A stretch of 64,000 nt of DNA from Smittia aterrima (lineage: Eukaryota > Arthropoda > Insecta > Diptera > Chironomidae), in assembly GCA_033063855.1 (NCBI GenBank), contig CP093831.1:8494001-8558000 (forward strand). The letters are read 5' to 3'. The stretch's first letter is position 1, and the number at the start of each line of letters is the position of its first letter. Shown here in pieces: positions 48,901-61,990 of this stretch. Position numbers and translations under genes: made by a program. The notes below the pieces were generated by a model. The model was not told the origin of the DNA. It ran no database searches and saw nothing but the letters and a program-made list of their open reading frames with translations.

Positions 48901-51900
48901 TAGCGAAGAATTTGCGTTTGCCGCCTCAGCTGCTTCTGCTTGTTTTCGTTTTTCTTCCTCCTCGTGATCTAGTTCTTTAATCGACTCTTCCATAACATTT
49001 GGCCAAAAGTCTCCTTCGAAATATGGTAACTCGCAAGCTGAAGTTAATTTGTCCTCCATAGCTTGTTTCAAAATGTCTTTGTAGTCTTGAATAATTCTTT
49101 CGGTGATTCCTTTGTCTAACATTTTCTTGTACCACTCTTGAAGTCTCTTCGGCTTTGGAATTTTTTGCTCTGGCGGATGACAGTGGAAAATGTAGTCGTC
49201 TCCTTCCGAAGGAGGACACGCCCAGATATGAGCCATTGTATAGCCTAGTTGCTTCGCATAGTCCATGTAAGATAAAAGGATTTCATGATACACAGCCGTT
49301 CGATGGTTACGTGGCTTGAAGAAGTGAACAGAGTCGAGATAGGCGATGTAGACACGTCTTGTGTTGGGTGATGGACATTCAGATCCATATTCTTGAACGT
49401 GCATGCCAAAGAAGCACACAGATTTTCCTTCAACTTCTTGGAATGCAAACAAAGCTTTCGCTCGATAAGGGAACTCTGCTGTCATCTCACCGCTGTCAAC
49501 GAAACGTGATCTCATTCCAGGCTTTACCTCTACAATTCGATCTGAACTCGACACAACTCGAATATAAACATCTCCAGCGCACGCTTCTTTCTTTTTCAAG
49601 AAATTATTGACGCGCGTCTCAATGTAAAATCCAAGCTTTGATGTCGGTAAAGACTTTGCGTTGAACTTGTTGGGTTTTCTTTTCTGTCCCTTCTTCTCCA
49701 GACATTTATCACAAGTGAATCCACGAGGCCAAATTTGCTCGTGGTACAGTACACAAATTTGATGCTGCTTTCGACCGCAATCTGAACACGACACGAATGG
49801 TTCTAATTCGAGATGATCATTCTTCATTTCCTTAAACTGGTCTTTCTTAATTTGACTAAAATAAGAATTAAATAATTTTTTGTTTGCCCCAATAAAATAA
49901 CCAACTTACGTTTGCGACTGCTGTGGATCATCTCCAAGTACTACGGTGTCGCCAGGGATGTCGTTGAAGCATTTTTGACAATAGACGTATCTATCGGATG
50001 CATTAGTAAAAGCATTTCTTCATTTATTCAATTGTTTCAAGATAATGAATGAAATGATAACAGATGCAAGTAGTTTAAAGCATTTGTGAGTTTGATTAGT
50101 GGATTATTGATGAGCGAAACCATAAAATAATATGAAAAAAATAGAAAACGAAAAATGTTTTGTAAATCTTTGATTTAAGATAATTTTGAGTGAATTTGTG
50201 AGTTGGGAATCGTTCATCAGTTTTTTAACATAAACTACTGATAAAATATTCTACGATAATATTTTTTGTAAATTACATAAAAGATATTTAGCATCAAAAT
50301 AATTTGTATCTACTTAAAAATCATTCAGCTACGTTCAAAAATATTTAAGTGTTACATAATTAAGAATGTTCCCCAGTTCATCAGACGCTCTGTAGACGGT
50401 TGACTTTTTAAACAAAGCCTCGTAAGAAAATCTTTCGTCATGCGGTCCTCACGCTTTTCATTTTTCTCAACCGAAGGAAGAAGAAACTTCGTCTCGATAG
50501 TTGAGATCTTTCTTTGAAATATATTTGAGTAGAAAGGACATTCACGCCCGCATCAAATCATTAGATTTGAAGCTTTCTGATAGTTTCTTTATGTAACTTT
50601 TCAACTCGCAAAGTCAAAAGCAAGCTCGGAGGAGAAAAAAAAGCTATTTGTTGTTTCTTTTTCCGAGGACATGCGCATTTGGAAAATTTCTAACTTCTTG
50701 CCAGCGTCAAAGAGAATGAAAATGGGAGACTGATTGTTGTATTTATCAGAAACTTTGTACTCTTTCTTTCATTGCTTTTCATTGTAGCAATTGAAACAAT
50801 TCAAGGATCTTTTGAACAGAAGCTGAAGGATTTCGAGGATAAAATTTTTTAGCAAAACTTGAAGACTCACCTATCTAAGTAGCTAAAATACTTGGCATCA
50901 CGTGGAATTGTGCAAAGCTGTTTTCCGTAGCAGCAGAGGACCTGTGGGTTGAATGTATATTTACGACCGCAACAGTAGCCAAGGGCTTGCATAACCGGAT
51001 CGATCTCTTGTTCGAAAACTTCGGAGAGCTGGGGAGAAAAATTTCTTTGTTACATCACGAAAAACTTTAAGATTTCTTGCTTCTCACTTTTGTGCAGTAT
51101 CGGTAAACTCGCGAAGTCTTGCGATTGTAGAGCCAAGCATTGTCAAACATCAGCCAAACATCATCGACATATTCCCAAGGGTCCGAGTACTCGCCCTTGC
51201 GCAGCTTTTTCTCAATCGTTCCAAGATCCATCGGTTTTTTGATGATGTCGAGGTAGTCTGGGATTCCTAGTGTAATCGGATCGACTGGTGATCGGAATGG
51301 CATTGACTCTGGGTCTTGATGCATGAGTTTATCTAGTGTTGGAAGCAATGCTTCGCAGAGCTCTTCAGGCTTAAAAGCTGAAAGAAAAGTTTTTTATTAT
51401 AAAAATATTATTTATCAATCTCAATGAGGCATTAAACTTACTGCATTTCTTTTTCTTATCAGCTGACAAGACTGGTTCAAGCTTCAACTCAGCTTTCACC
51501 ACTGCTTGACTATCATTAGATGAAGTTGGTGACTTTGGTTCGCCCTTAATTTTAACGTCCATTGCGTCAATTTTCGATTCTTGTTTAATGTTGTGCTCCT
51601 TAAAATCATTCCAACTGTCACGCGGAATCACATTTGTGTTAACATCGAGTTGCTGACCATCAGCGTCGCGCTTCTCGCTCTTAATATCACCCGTTTCCAT
51701 CCATTTTTGTCCCGTTTTATGGTCCTCTGAGTCTTCCGACTTGAGTTTACCTTTCGAATCACTCTTCGATCCGCTCTTTGATCTATCGTCTTCATCAATC
51801 TCCATTTTGATCTTCACATCATCACCCATTTGATCGAGCTTTCCTCGATTCGTGTTTTGAGGCGACATCGTAGGAGGCGGAGAGTCTTCTTCTTTGCTTG

Positions 51901-54900
51901 CAGCTTCAAGTGCCGCTCTCTGTGAACTCAACGATGATCGACTGGTGTTGTTGTTATTGTTCATCATTGAATTCATTCCTGAAAAGAATAAAAATTCATA
52001 AGTAAAAATTCGTGTTTTATTATTCTCTTCCTTACCTTGTGCGGAGCCTGAGCTTGGCATGTTGCGCATTCCAAAGTTTTGTCCCTTTCCTCCAGAATTA
52101 TGAGAAGGCGATGTCATTGGCGGCGGAGGAGTAGGTTCAGGAGGCGGTTGGAACATAGATGAAACATTTGGTGTGTTCGGAGTGCTGACGTTAACTGGTC
52201 CATTTGAATTGAGACTTGGTGAAGGACTTGGAACTGGAATAGTTCCCATATCGCTTGATGTTGGAGTTGGAGGCATCATCCGTTGATTATTCTGCATCAT
52301 TCCACTGTTACTGAACACGTTTTGTCCTTGCTGGTTATTGAACGGAGACGGGGCTTGACTTGTCACGGTCTGAGATTTGTTCTGTATGTTTCCTCCACTC
52401 ACAACATGTACATGAATATTTGGATTGTTGAAGTCATTTGACGGGCTCATAGTGCCCATTGGACGGTTTGACATCATTTGCTGAGCGTTACTATTAGGCG
52501 GTGTCATACCCGAAGAGTTCGCACAGCCGTATGGAGATAACACTGAATTTGAGAGCATATTGTTGGGACCAGCGCCAGGTGAAGGACCTGGTGGTCCAAC
52601 AACCATGTTATTCATTGCGTTACCCTGTTGATTTTGCTGTCCAGTGAAAGGCATTCTTTGAGGACCCTGATTACCAGCAAAGTTACCGGGCTGATTTCCC
52701 TGTGGACCTCCTTGCTGATGAGGCATTCTTGGCATCAAATTCTGATTATTAGACAAATTCGCCTGAAAATTCGGCGGAAGTCCACGAGTTTGTTGGTTCA
52801 CTTGCTGCTGTTGTTGTTGCTGAGCTTGCTGTTGTTCTTTTCGTTTTTGACGCTTCTCTTCAAGCTCTTTCTGGATCTTGTAGATCTTTTCAGCTAACAA
52901 ATGATAATACTCGGATCTGGAATTTGCCATTTCGTACATGTCTCCTTCAACCTTCCTTGCATAAGCCAGTAAGTTTGACATTCGTTTATCGTACATTGCG
53001 GCCATGTCGCTGGTTGGGAAGATTGCTTGAACGAGCTTATGAACAAGATGATTCCTTAAATCAGGAGTTATAGCTTGATGCCAGTCCTTATTCCCAGTGC
53101 TTGGTCCAGCGAGATTCGGTATCTGATTTGGAACAGAATTGCCGACGTTTCCATTAGCAGCTCCCATGTTTTCCAGCACATTGTTGAATTGTTGCATGCT
53201 TGCAAGATGCTGCTGCTCTTGGAGTTGCGTCTGGTTTGGAATGTTTGGCTGTTGAAGCATGGAGTTGCTTGTAGGCAAGTTAACTGGACGCTGTTGTCCC
53301 GTCAAGAGATTTCCTCCTTCCCTGTTTTGAGCACCAGTGGCACCATTTGCACTCGAATCGTTAGATTGCAACATATTTATCATCTGGTTTTGCATTTGAG
53401 ATGCATTTTGTTGATTTGGTTGAATCATATTTGAACCTTGTCTTAAAAGGCGATCGATTTGATTTTGATTTCCATCAGGAATCGTCATTCGAGGGCCACT
53501 CATACCGGGCTGTTGGATTTGATTTTGCTGTTGTGGCTGTTGCATTCTCATTGCATTCATGTTGCCGAATTGTGGACGATTCATGTCATTCGCGTTGTTT
53601 ACATTTGGTCCAGGTTGGTTGTTAGCGTTCTGTATCGAGCCGTCGTTCGATTGTTGCGCTTGTTGATTCATATCAGCTTGCTGTTGGGAATTTTGAAGTC
53701 CTCCAGCAGCTTGAGCTGCACATGATTGCTGTTGTGCATTTGGCTGATTCTGTGGCTTTTGCTTCTCTGACCCCTTTAAAGGCGAGCAGACAGGACAATC
53801 GCTTCGATTACAGTTCTTCCAATGGTTGATAATTTGGCGTGATGATGAGCAATGCGTACGAGGACAGTTCTTCCCAAGATTACAAGTCGTCATATGATTG
53901 AGAACATCTTTCATGGTTCGACAGTGCTGAAGAGTACAAGTGTCGTTCTCTCGCCTCATACATTTATGAGCATGAAGCAATAAAACGAGCTGTTGTTGAA
54001 TCAACTTTCGTTTCTCAGGATCCGCCATTAGAGGATTCGGTGGAAGATTGGAAGGCCCAGGCATAACTTGCTGTCCTGGTTGTTGCTGTTGCTGTTGAGG
54101 GCCAGAATTTGTTGGTAATCGCACTTGAGGACCAGTTGGTCCAGAGCCAGATTGCGGAGCTACTGGCGAAGGTGTTGACTGCGGTCCTTGTTGCTGACCC
54201 ATTCCAACATTATCATTCTGCATTCCCTGATTGATATTATTCACACCAACAACTTTGATCTGCCCACAGCCGTCATTTCCAATTGGACCTTGTAGCCTCA
54301 CTTGATTCATAGGCAGTCGATTCTGCAGTAAAACTTGTTGATTCCCACCAGTTTGGTTGTTGAAATTTCCAGGAGGACCACCAGGATTGTTCATTTGATA
54401 ACCGGGCTGGTTCATTTGATTCATTTGATTTAATTGCATGTTTGGATTTTGCATACGTGGAGCATTGATGAGATGTGAGCTAGGATTTGCGCGATTCTGC
54501 AGTAAATTCGCGATCATTCTCGGTTGTTGTTGTAGCATCATTCCGCTTGGGCCATTCTGCATGTTGGGAGGAAGCTGAGCCATTTGAGACTTGTTTCCAA
54601 TCACGATCCCTCCACCAGACATCGGCCCAGCATTCAGCGTGTTGAGGTTGCTGTTACTGGTGATTATCATTCCGCCTTGGTTTACATTACCAGCCATCGT
54701 ATTAATACCTAAGAAGAGAAAATTGTTTAATAAAGAATATCAAAAGGAATTAAATCGAAACTTACCTTGCATTGCCATGTTGTTATTATTAGCACCATTG
54801 TTAGGAGCCATTGACATCGGCATACTGACAACACCTCCGAGATTATTCATAACAGTGGCATTTGGTCCACCCTGAAGGTTCGGACTCTTGTTGCTCAACT

Positions 54901-55771
54901 GTTGGTTCATATGAGAGTTGACCATCGAACCTTTAGCTTTTACTTGTTGCAGCAAATGCGCAAGCTGATGTTGCTGCTGCTGTTGTTGTTGCTGACGCTG
55001 GAGATTTACATTTGATGAATTGATCGATTCATCACCTCCATTTAGCTGCGATGAATACATTTGCTGCTGGCCGGGACCTGGCCCTTGAGCTGGAGGCTTA
55101 TTATTCACCATTTGTTGCTCCCATGATGATGGTCCACCTTGCATCAGCTCATCGGGTAGCTCTGTTTCTAGTAGAAGCATCTCATCGAAATTTGGACCAG
55201 TTGAGTAAAGATCTAAAATGGTAATTGAAAATGCGACCGTGAATTCATGAACTTGAACTTCAACTGAAAATGCTTGCAACGAGAAAGAATTTGATGAAGT
55301 AATGGCAAGAAAAAATTATTTCGATTATGAAGAAGAAAATATTTTAGACTTTGTTGGTGTCCAGAGAATAAAAATTTTGCAATTTAATTTCATGAACACT
55401 TCTGAGGCTTTTTATTTATTTTTTTCGAACGCCCAAATTATTGCTATTTTCATTGGTCTTCACTCTCGAAACTTTTAAAGGAGGAATCACGATCAAAACA
55501 GTTTTCCAGCCATCACCTCACAATTCTCGCCCCAAAAAATCATTATCGCAGACGAAAGAAAAGAAAAATCATAAAGTTAAATGTGAGAAAGCTTCTTATT
55601 CTCTTTTTCTTTTTTTTTCACTTGCACATAGCCAACATCTTCAGCAATGAAGCCAATCGAGATCAGCGCATGAAATGGTGGCTTGTTCTACTCACTTGAT
55701 GTATCTGAAGGCCCCTGGAATGGATCCTTCTTCGCCTTTTTCTGCGGAGGCTCGTCGAGATGATCAGCCAT
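45946..55771 (-). CDS. nej: CBP/p300 histone acetyltransferase (nejire)
   Basis: Fifteen exons join in one frame to 2584 residues: 55771-55696, 55212-54766, 54708-52036, 51978-51442, 51377-51088, 51028-50871, 49990-49910, 49855-48676, 48617-48387, 48325-47925, 47864-47618, 47556-47275, 47212-46973, 46916-46644 and 46584-45946. The product is a nuclear co-activator that acetylates histones and bridges transcription factors. Domains in order: N-terminus MADHLDEPPQKKAKKDPFQG; an LxxLL motif (LAHLL, about 110); TAZ1 (about 404-485); KIX (DWHQAITPDLRNHLV, about 714-795); bromodomain (about 1250-1350, LGIPDYLDIIKKPMDLG); PHD/RING (VSCSDCGRKQHQICVL); HAT (about 1490-1790, IWACPPSEGDDYIFHCHPP); ZZ finger (about 1865-1905); TAZ2 (about 1925-2010); and the IRF3-binding/NCBD helix bundle (QLMAAFIKQRQQN, about 2225-2270). 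Gln-rich linkers surround these. The family's catalytic landmarks look intact. The 57-bp intron at 51979-52035 is in frame without a stop. Confidence 0.97.
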
Positions 55772-57960
55772 GATGCCGATATGTTTGTCTATGCAATAAG
55801 TTAGGACAACGAGTGTATCTCGTTGCGCGATGAACGCTTTCCTTTCAAAACTGAAGGAAAACTTAAAAACTGAGGATAGAGTCAAGGAGTTTTCAACCTC
55901 CGCATAAAAATCACTTTTTTACGCTCAAATAAAATGTTTTTCCTTTTTCTATTGAACGATTTTTCTTTTAAAGTCCTTTGGTTACACCGTCTACTAATTT
56001 ACAAATTGTTTTATGCTTCTCACGAAGACTTCACTGGCTTGCAACACACTTTCCATCGATTTGGACGCGCTGCTGTCTTAATCCTTTTCCTTATCATCTT
56101 GCTTCGTTTCCATTTGAATTCGTAAGATATTTTGATTTTTTTTTTACCTATTAAAATGTAAAATGCAATTTTAGTCACTGAAGCTCAAGTTTTGTCAACG
56201 AGAAAATTATCCAATTTCTTCCCAAGTCGCGAGAATAAAGTTAATTTTTTGTTGATATTTTCTCGCGTTTTAAACAAAGCGATAAAATGAAAAAAGTTAA
56301 ACGAGGATCCTCGTAGACGCCATCAGGTTGATCCAAGTCCCAAGGAATTTTCGTCGTGTTTTCCCTTCGCATGTTGATGTGTACATGCAAAACAATTTTC
56401 TTTTCTTGTTATTTCCACCGAATTTGCTCGCGAGAGAGCGAAGTGAAAATTTTTTGCGGGACTTTGCGAAAGTTTGCCGCTTAACTTTCATAGGAATTAA
56501 TTTTATGATCACCCATCGAGCCAATGGAGCCGGGTTCAATAAATTCTTGAGTTTGGGGAAAAAATCGGAAAATTTTCTCGTCTCAAAACTGAACGATTTG
56601 ATATTTTCATATGAGCGAACAGAATACGCCGAACAGAGAAAAAACTGATGGGAAGGAAAAAAAGATTTTTTCTTTTTTTTCGTTCAGAAAGCGCAAATTT
56701 AACTCGAATTTTTTCTCAATCAAATGTTGACTTTTTACCAACTTTCCACTTTTACACTAATTTCGATCACTTAATTAACATATTTTACGCGACACATCTT
56801 ATTAATGACTTCACTTGAACGCGAAATAAGAGGAATTAAAATCTTAGTCTGATCGAAAAATGGCGAAAGTCTTCTCATTTCATAGAAGTTTGATTGGCTG
56901 AAAATGTAGTCAACTCTTAGGCGAGCACTGAGTCGCCTTTATCGCCACTTGAGATACACCAATCGATGCAGAATTTTATCTAGAATCTCGATGCACATGG
57001 ATGGATGACGTGGAAGTGAGATTCATGTGCTTAAATTAAGAAAAGCAATTTCACTAACCTTCACCCAGTGACGTGGCGAATTCAAAGAGCCATCTACATT
57101 TAGCATCTTGTGATGCGAAAGGTGGGGTCCACTTAAAAATAATGTAACGTCACGAACATTTGGAATATTTTTAAATGTTTCGTCTTAATTACACTTGAAT
57201 CGAATAAATGATAAAATTTTATGAAAACATTTTTAAAATGTCTTAACGAAATATGTGAATTGTGCCCACTTCGATTATGGCTTCATTTTAGGAAATTTGA
57301 ATTTATTTTCGCTTCTTTTATCGCTTCATTGTCGTTAAAAACATGATAAATTTTCTAATGAAATAGAAATTTTAAAAATAATCGAATGATTAAATATTTT
57401 TATGGTCAATTAAAAAAATTTCTCGACTTTATTTCTGGAACCCATTTTTACAATTTTTTTTGTATGAATTTTAGACTCGAGCAATCCTAAAAAATCCATC
57501 TCTTCTATAAATTATTTCGAGTCTTAGAAAGTATCAGATTTGATTTAAACGCTGTTTTCGAAAATAGAATCATTTTCTGTATCCTTCAGAAATCAGCGTC
57601 CACGTTAATCTAACCCGATTTTAACTTTCATGTTAATTTAAAACGGACGCCAACAAGAGCGTCTGATTGACTTTTCCAAGAAAAGAAGTTTTTAAAAAAA
57701 TATACAACGGTCTTCGAAATATGATCAGTGTTCTCCAAAGATTTTATGCTTTCTCAGACAATTTCGCCATGAAATCTGAAAGAATTTATCTCCAAATTGT
57801 AAAGTAACACGTTTGTTTTAAATTTTAAAAAAATAATCAAAATATGAAAAGGAAATTTCGCGGCGTTACGAAAAATCAAGAAGTTTATTTCACCAGCATT
57901 TTGTATTTCACCATATCGACGCCCGAGTAGAATTACATATCGCTATTCGTACATTTTCAT
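55772..57960. other. Divergent intergenic region between CBP and the TAZ2 gene
   Basis: This 2.2 kb stretch should contain the CBP 5' UTR and promoter on its left and the TAZ2-gene promoter on its right. No gene is supported; open frames such as the one near 56328-56648 have no domain and an antisense twin. It is AT-rich with long A and T runs. Confidence 0.5.
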
Positions 57961-57961
57961 T

Positions 57962-57996
57962 TATAAGACGAACGAGTTTTTTCGTTCTTCAGTTTG
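57962..57996 (+). promoter_or_regulatory. TATA plus initiator for the solo TAZ2 gene
   Basis: TATAAG at 57962-57967 is followed by TTCAGTTTG, with the initiator A at 57991, a spacing of about 29 bases. This is a textbook insect core promoter and lies 57 bases ahead of the ATG at 58048. It argues that the small TAZ gene is transcribed on its own and is not a stray CBP exon. Confidence 0.6.
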
Positions 57997-58047
57997 TTGT
58001 GAGCGTTGCATCGAGAGTGTAGTGCGTCTTATTTTACAAAGTCTATA

Positions 58048-58415
58048 ATGACAAATTTTTCAAATGAAAGGAGACTAGCAATTGATAGAAGTGCAAAGAC
58101 ACTTCAGCATCATTTCTACTGTGAAGATAAGACATGCAGCTCATTGCCGTGCCTGAAAATTGGGAAAGTTAATCGACATACAAACATCTGCGCAGTTCGA
58201 AATTGCACGATTTGCAAACAATTCTTAGCGCTCGTCTATCATCATTCTAAAACATGTTGTGAGCGATTCTGCAAAGTTCCTTCTTGCTCCCGCTTCAAGA
58301 ACCTGAGATTGAGGAAAACGTAAGATCTTGAAATTTTGATTGTTAACAAAATAATTTTCAAAACTGTCCTTTCAGGGCGCTCGCCGTTGCAATGAAAATT
58401 AACTATTTGATTTGA
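58048..58415 (+). CDS. Stand-alone TAZ2 zinc-finger protein derived from CBP
   Basis: Two exons (58048-58319 and 58376-58415, 56-bp intron) encode 103 residues consisting almost only of a TAZ domain. Three HCCC zinc sites are complete: H21-C25-C30-C35, H44-C48-C53-C56 and H66-C70-C75-C80. Spacing of the first and third sites equals CBP TAZ2, and TICKQFLALVYHHSKTC parallels PICKQLIALCCYHAKHC of the neighbouring CBP. The loop in the second site is three residues shorter. A short hydrophobic tail (ALAVAMKINYLI) follows the intron. The gene has its own core promoter and an AATAAA at 58607. TAZ2 in CBP binds acidic activation domains and p53-like factors, so this product could compete with CBP for partners; that is inference. 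No acetyltransferase, bromodomain or BTB domain is attached. Confidence 0.85.
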
Positions 58416-58606
58416 ACTGGTTTTAAAGTTAAGATTTTACAAAAAAAAATCCAAAAAAGAGTTTGAATACAGAAGCTGATAAAGAAGAATTTATCTTTGT
58501 CAAAAAGCGCGGCAACATCAGATCGAATATTAATTTTAATTTTTTTTAAAGTGACGATGATTAAGGAAATATCTAGTAAGCTAGTGATTCAATTTATATA
58601 TCTTAG

Positions 58607-58612
58607 AATAAA
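58607..58612 (+). terminator. Polyadenylation signal of the solo TAZ2 gene
   Basis: AATAAA lies 191 bases past the stop codon at 58415, in AT-rich sequence with no competing gene before it. Confidence 0.45.
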
Positions 58613-58619
58613 AAATTAG

Positions 58620-59354
58620 TAATCCTTTGTCATGTTTGTAATTCCCTTAAGTGAAGTAGACGATTCTTGTCTTGTGGGAATTAGAATGAAAGGTAAGATT
58701 TGAAAAGCTCCTGAGACATGTATTGCAGACACGACGAAATCTCTCCGGCCCAAGCCCAATTTTTTTCCTAAAGATTGTTAACTTTTTTTTACTTTATCGA
58801 CTTTCCCCTAAGGCGGGACTGATCAATGTGACCTCGTGAGAAAATGTATTTCACCATATTCGTTAAGCGATAAAATCTCTTTGATTACTTCTTTATTATA
58901 AATTTTAATATTGTGAAATGTGAACTTCATTGGATTCTTATTACGCATTCATGAGCTGTTTTTAATTTTCATAACTTTGTAAAATGAATTTGTTGATTCA
59001 CACTTTCATTTGTCATTCTTTTTGATGACGTGTAAAGCTTTCGCGAAGCTTTGTTGAAAGTTTAATTAATTCTGAAAAGTTACTCATTCAAACAAAACTT
59101 TGCTGACTGAAGGTTCAAAGAACAAAGTAAAATCATTAGAATTTTGTGCAATTGAAGATCTTGTGCAACTTCTAATGAGCTTTCATTTTAAACTCTAAAA
59201 AACTGTTGAAAATGTTTTCGAAAAAAAAATTATTTTTTTATTTACAGCGCAAATGTTATGAATTGATATCAAATTTACAATTATCTTAAATCAAGTTTGA
59301 GAGCGTCAGTTAAGTGAATTTGCAGATGCTCAAGATCTCTGAAATATTATTTGA
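58620..59354. other. Short intergenic stretch
   Basis: AT-rich, nothing coding recognised. Its right part should hold the 3' UTR of the minus-strand secreted-protein gene that ends at 59355. Confidence 0.5.
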
Positions 59355-61990
59355 TTATTGTCTCGCCGAAAATCTGTTTGATCTTTTGAATGGCTTTGAT
59401 GTAGGATCTTCGATTGTCTGTGCTTGATTCTCTTGCACTGGAGCTTTAACATTCGTAGACTTTTGAGCGCCGAAGCGACGATTACCGCCCGCTGCAAACG
59501 ATGTAGCCGCTGTCGGCTTCGATTTTGTTGTTTTCACTTCTGGTTCAGGTTCATTCTCTTCCTGCACTGATGGTTTAGGTTTTTGAGTTACCACTAATTG
59601 TTCCGCGAAATGAAAAAGTAGAAAAAAAAATAGTTAATAATTGACTTTAAAATTAAACGTCTCAAGGGTGAGTTTGGTTCATTGCTGCGCGAAGAATATG
59701 GAGCGGAATTCAACGATCGAACGACCATGAAATAGTTGATTGACTGTGCGTCGATATTGAGGGCAAGACTTTCCGGCCACTCAGGAAGCTTAAATTTCTC
59801 TTCTATAAAAATTTATTCAGCGCCTTGAATGAAAGTGTCTCTCTGTACTCTTGTAACTCGTGTCTGGAATTTCCAAATTCATAAACAACATTGGGCGCGA
59901 TGCATAATGTGTCGCGTTACATCATTTGAGACAAGAAACCAGTTTTCACTGCCAAATTTACGATTGCATCGCGCCGGTGGCATGAAAGCCGAAACGGAAC
60001 TTGTGCCGTCAAAATGAGATTGGTCAGTCATGTAATTGATTAAAATCAATGAATTTCATTAACATCGACGAGTGGGCAAGGTTTAGGTCAGACGAACTGT
60101 CGGAAAAAATCAATGAACGCGTCAATCACCTGATGCCTTTCCGTTCTTTTCGGACAATCGACGTTTCTTCAAGGCTTGCAGTAATTCCTCGTTGGATCTG
60201 AATGGACGAACCACTGGTCCGATCTTCTTAGCTGGCTCAGCTGTTGTTGAGGTTGCGCTTGATTCATCCTCTGGCTGTTCGACATTCTCAGCTTGCTCGC
60301 CTTCTTCAACATACTCTTCTTCCTGTAAAATCATTTCCAACGTTAATGTCAGTCGTTGAACTTAAAAATCAAATAATTTACCTCATAGTTGGCTTCAGTG
60401 GTTGTTGTCGACGCTTTATTGAAGCTTGGCCGTGTTCCAGCACGCTTCGTCAAGAGACTTGTTCTCTTTTCTGATTCCTCGGTCAACACCAAGTTTACAA
60501 GAAGCAACGTCATGAGGACAACAAACAACAAGCTGCAATGGAATCGAACCAAGGAGTAATTAGAATGAAAGTTTATTACTTTGATTACATAACGCTACGA
60601 CACTCGAGTAGAAAATTATGTGCCGCTCAATATTTTGGCATGTGTTGGAGGCGAAAAACAAGTTTTATCGAAAACAAAGTAAAGTTTTTATGCAACTCTG
60701 GCGAGAAATGTGAGCATGAAAGTTATCAACTCGGTTTATCACGCGAACGAGTGTGACTCAGCGCCAACCACATCGATCGTTCGCGAAACAATTCACGAAG
60801 TTACGTTCTAGGATTCTTCCGGCTTTCTCAAGCTTTGCTTTGAAACATTGATTCAAGTTTACTTATTTTCCAAAGAACACAGTTAACTTGTCACGAGAGT
60901 AACCGAACTGCTTCATTAACAAAGCGAATTCCATTGAAAATCATTTAATTGCTTATGCTCGATCAGCAGCAACTCAACTCGTGTCCTTCACAAGGAATTT
61001 TTCTACCCGTTTTCCCCCCGATCGAGAGCAGAGATTTCAAGCCGAGCAGGTAAACTTTAAAGTCGCTTTGCATCAGCATTTGAATGATCGAGATTTCCAC
61101 GCAATTTACATTTCGATTGGTGCGAGCTAAAGATCAAGTTTTCGGTCAGCAAACCAAAAACTCTTTTTGCAACCCAAAAAAAAAAGTTTCATCACGAGAT
61201 GTTAATTCGTTTTGTTGGTCCATCAAGTGTCAACGCGCTCGTTAAAACTAATCAAAACATTGCAGAAACCGTTTATCGATAGTCGTTGAGTTCGCGGTCA
61301 GCGAGAAGCTTCCAGTTGCAATTTCTTCAGCTTCGCTTCGTCGCGCTCGTGAGAAAAAGAAAATTTCCATATTCAAGCGACCGATTGCCATGCCGAATTG
61401 TGAGACAAACCGAGAGAAAAAATTATGATTTCATAAGTCGACACAAATCAAAATGCAACAATCAATTTTGCGATAACTTGTAAAAGTCATCGAAGATCAC
61501 GCCTTTCCCCTCAATTCGCAAAGCGACAGCTTAGTTTTCAACGTCTGACGTTGTCTAAGGGTTTCAATCGAAATGATTTCTTTAGATCTCAATGGAAAGT
61601 AATGCCAACATGCCGAGAGCAAAAGATATTCAAAGTTAATCGGCTTAAGCGAAAATCAAAAAAACAGTTATCATGATGTTTACAAAAAAAGATCATTGCT
61701 TGTAACCTTTCTTACTTAAAATGTCAGTTGGATTAGGAAAATAAACGTTTGGGTAGGTCTGGGATTTCAGCATCGAAAAGCGTTGCCAATGTCTGCTGTC
61801 AAATTCAAGAAATCGCTTACACAAACTCCTTGCCGATTAGAAATCTCTTTCGTTACGAAATGACGATTCTCTCGACAAGGATCAGAAGGTCAACGTTTGT
61901 CCAAAGTTTCCGATAAATACCAAACGAGAGTTGCGCAATCTCTATCAAAGCCTTTCTTTTTTTTCGATAATTTGATACTCACTTCTTCAT
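59355..61990 (-). CDS. Small secreted protein of unknown function
   Basis: Four coding exons, 61990-61983, 60532-60382, 60322-60130 and 59593-59355, give 196 residues. The first coding exon is only 8 bases (ATG AAG AA) followed by a GTGAG donor. It is separated by 1.45 kb from exon 2, whose acceptor CATTGCAG then completes the signal peptide MKNLLFVVLMTLLLVNLVLT. A tiny first coding exon before the signal-peptide core is common in insect cuticle and secreted-protein genes. The mature protein alternates acidic, Thr/Glu-rich and basic parts: RPSFNKASTTTTEANYE, EEYVEEGEQAENVEQPEDE, KKIGPVVRPFRSNEELLQAL and RSNRFSAR at the end. It has no cysteine in the mature part and no chitin-binding RR consensus. 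An extracellular or cuticle-associated role is a weak inference. I do not recognise the family. Confidence 0.7.

Noticed and set aside
52628..54875. Leu-rich plus-strand frames over CBP exons 2-3
   Set aside because: Antisense shadows of Gln/Asn-rich coding sequence.
56328..56648. 106-codon frame between CBP and the TAZ2 gene
   Set aside because: No domain, no splice partner, and an equally open antisense frame at the same place.
60541..60560. Minus-strand GGTTCGATTCC resembling a tRNA B box
   Set aside because: No A box or cloverleaf upstream; the bases are the acceptor region of exon 2 of the secreted-protein gene.
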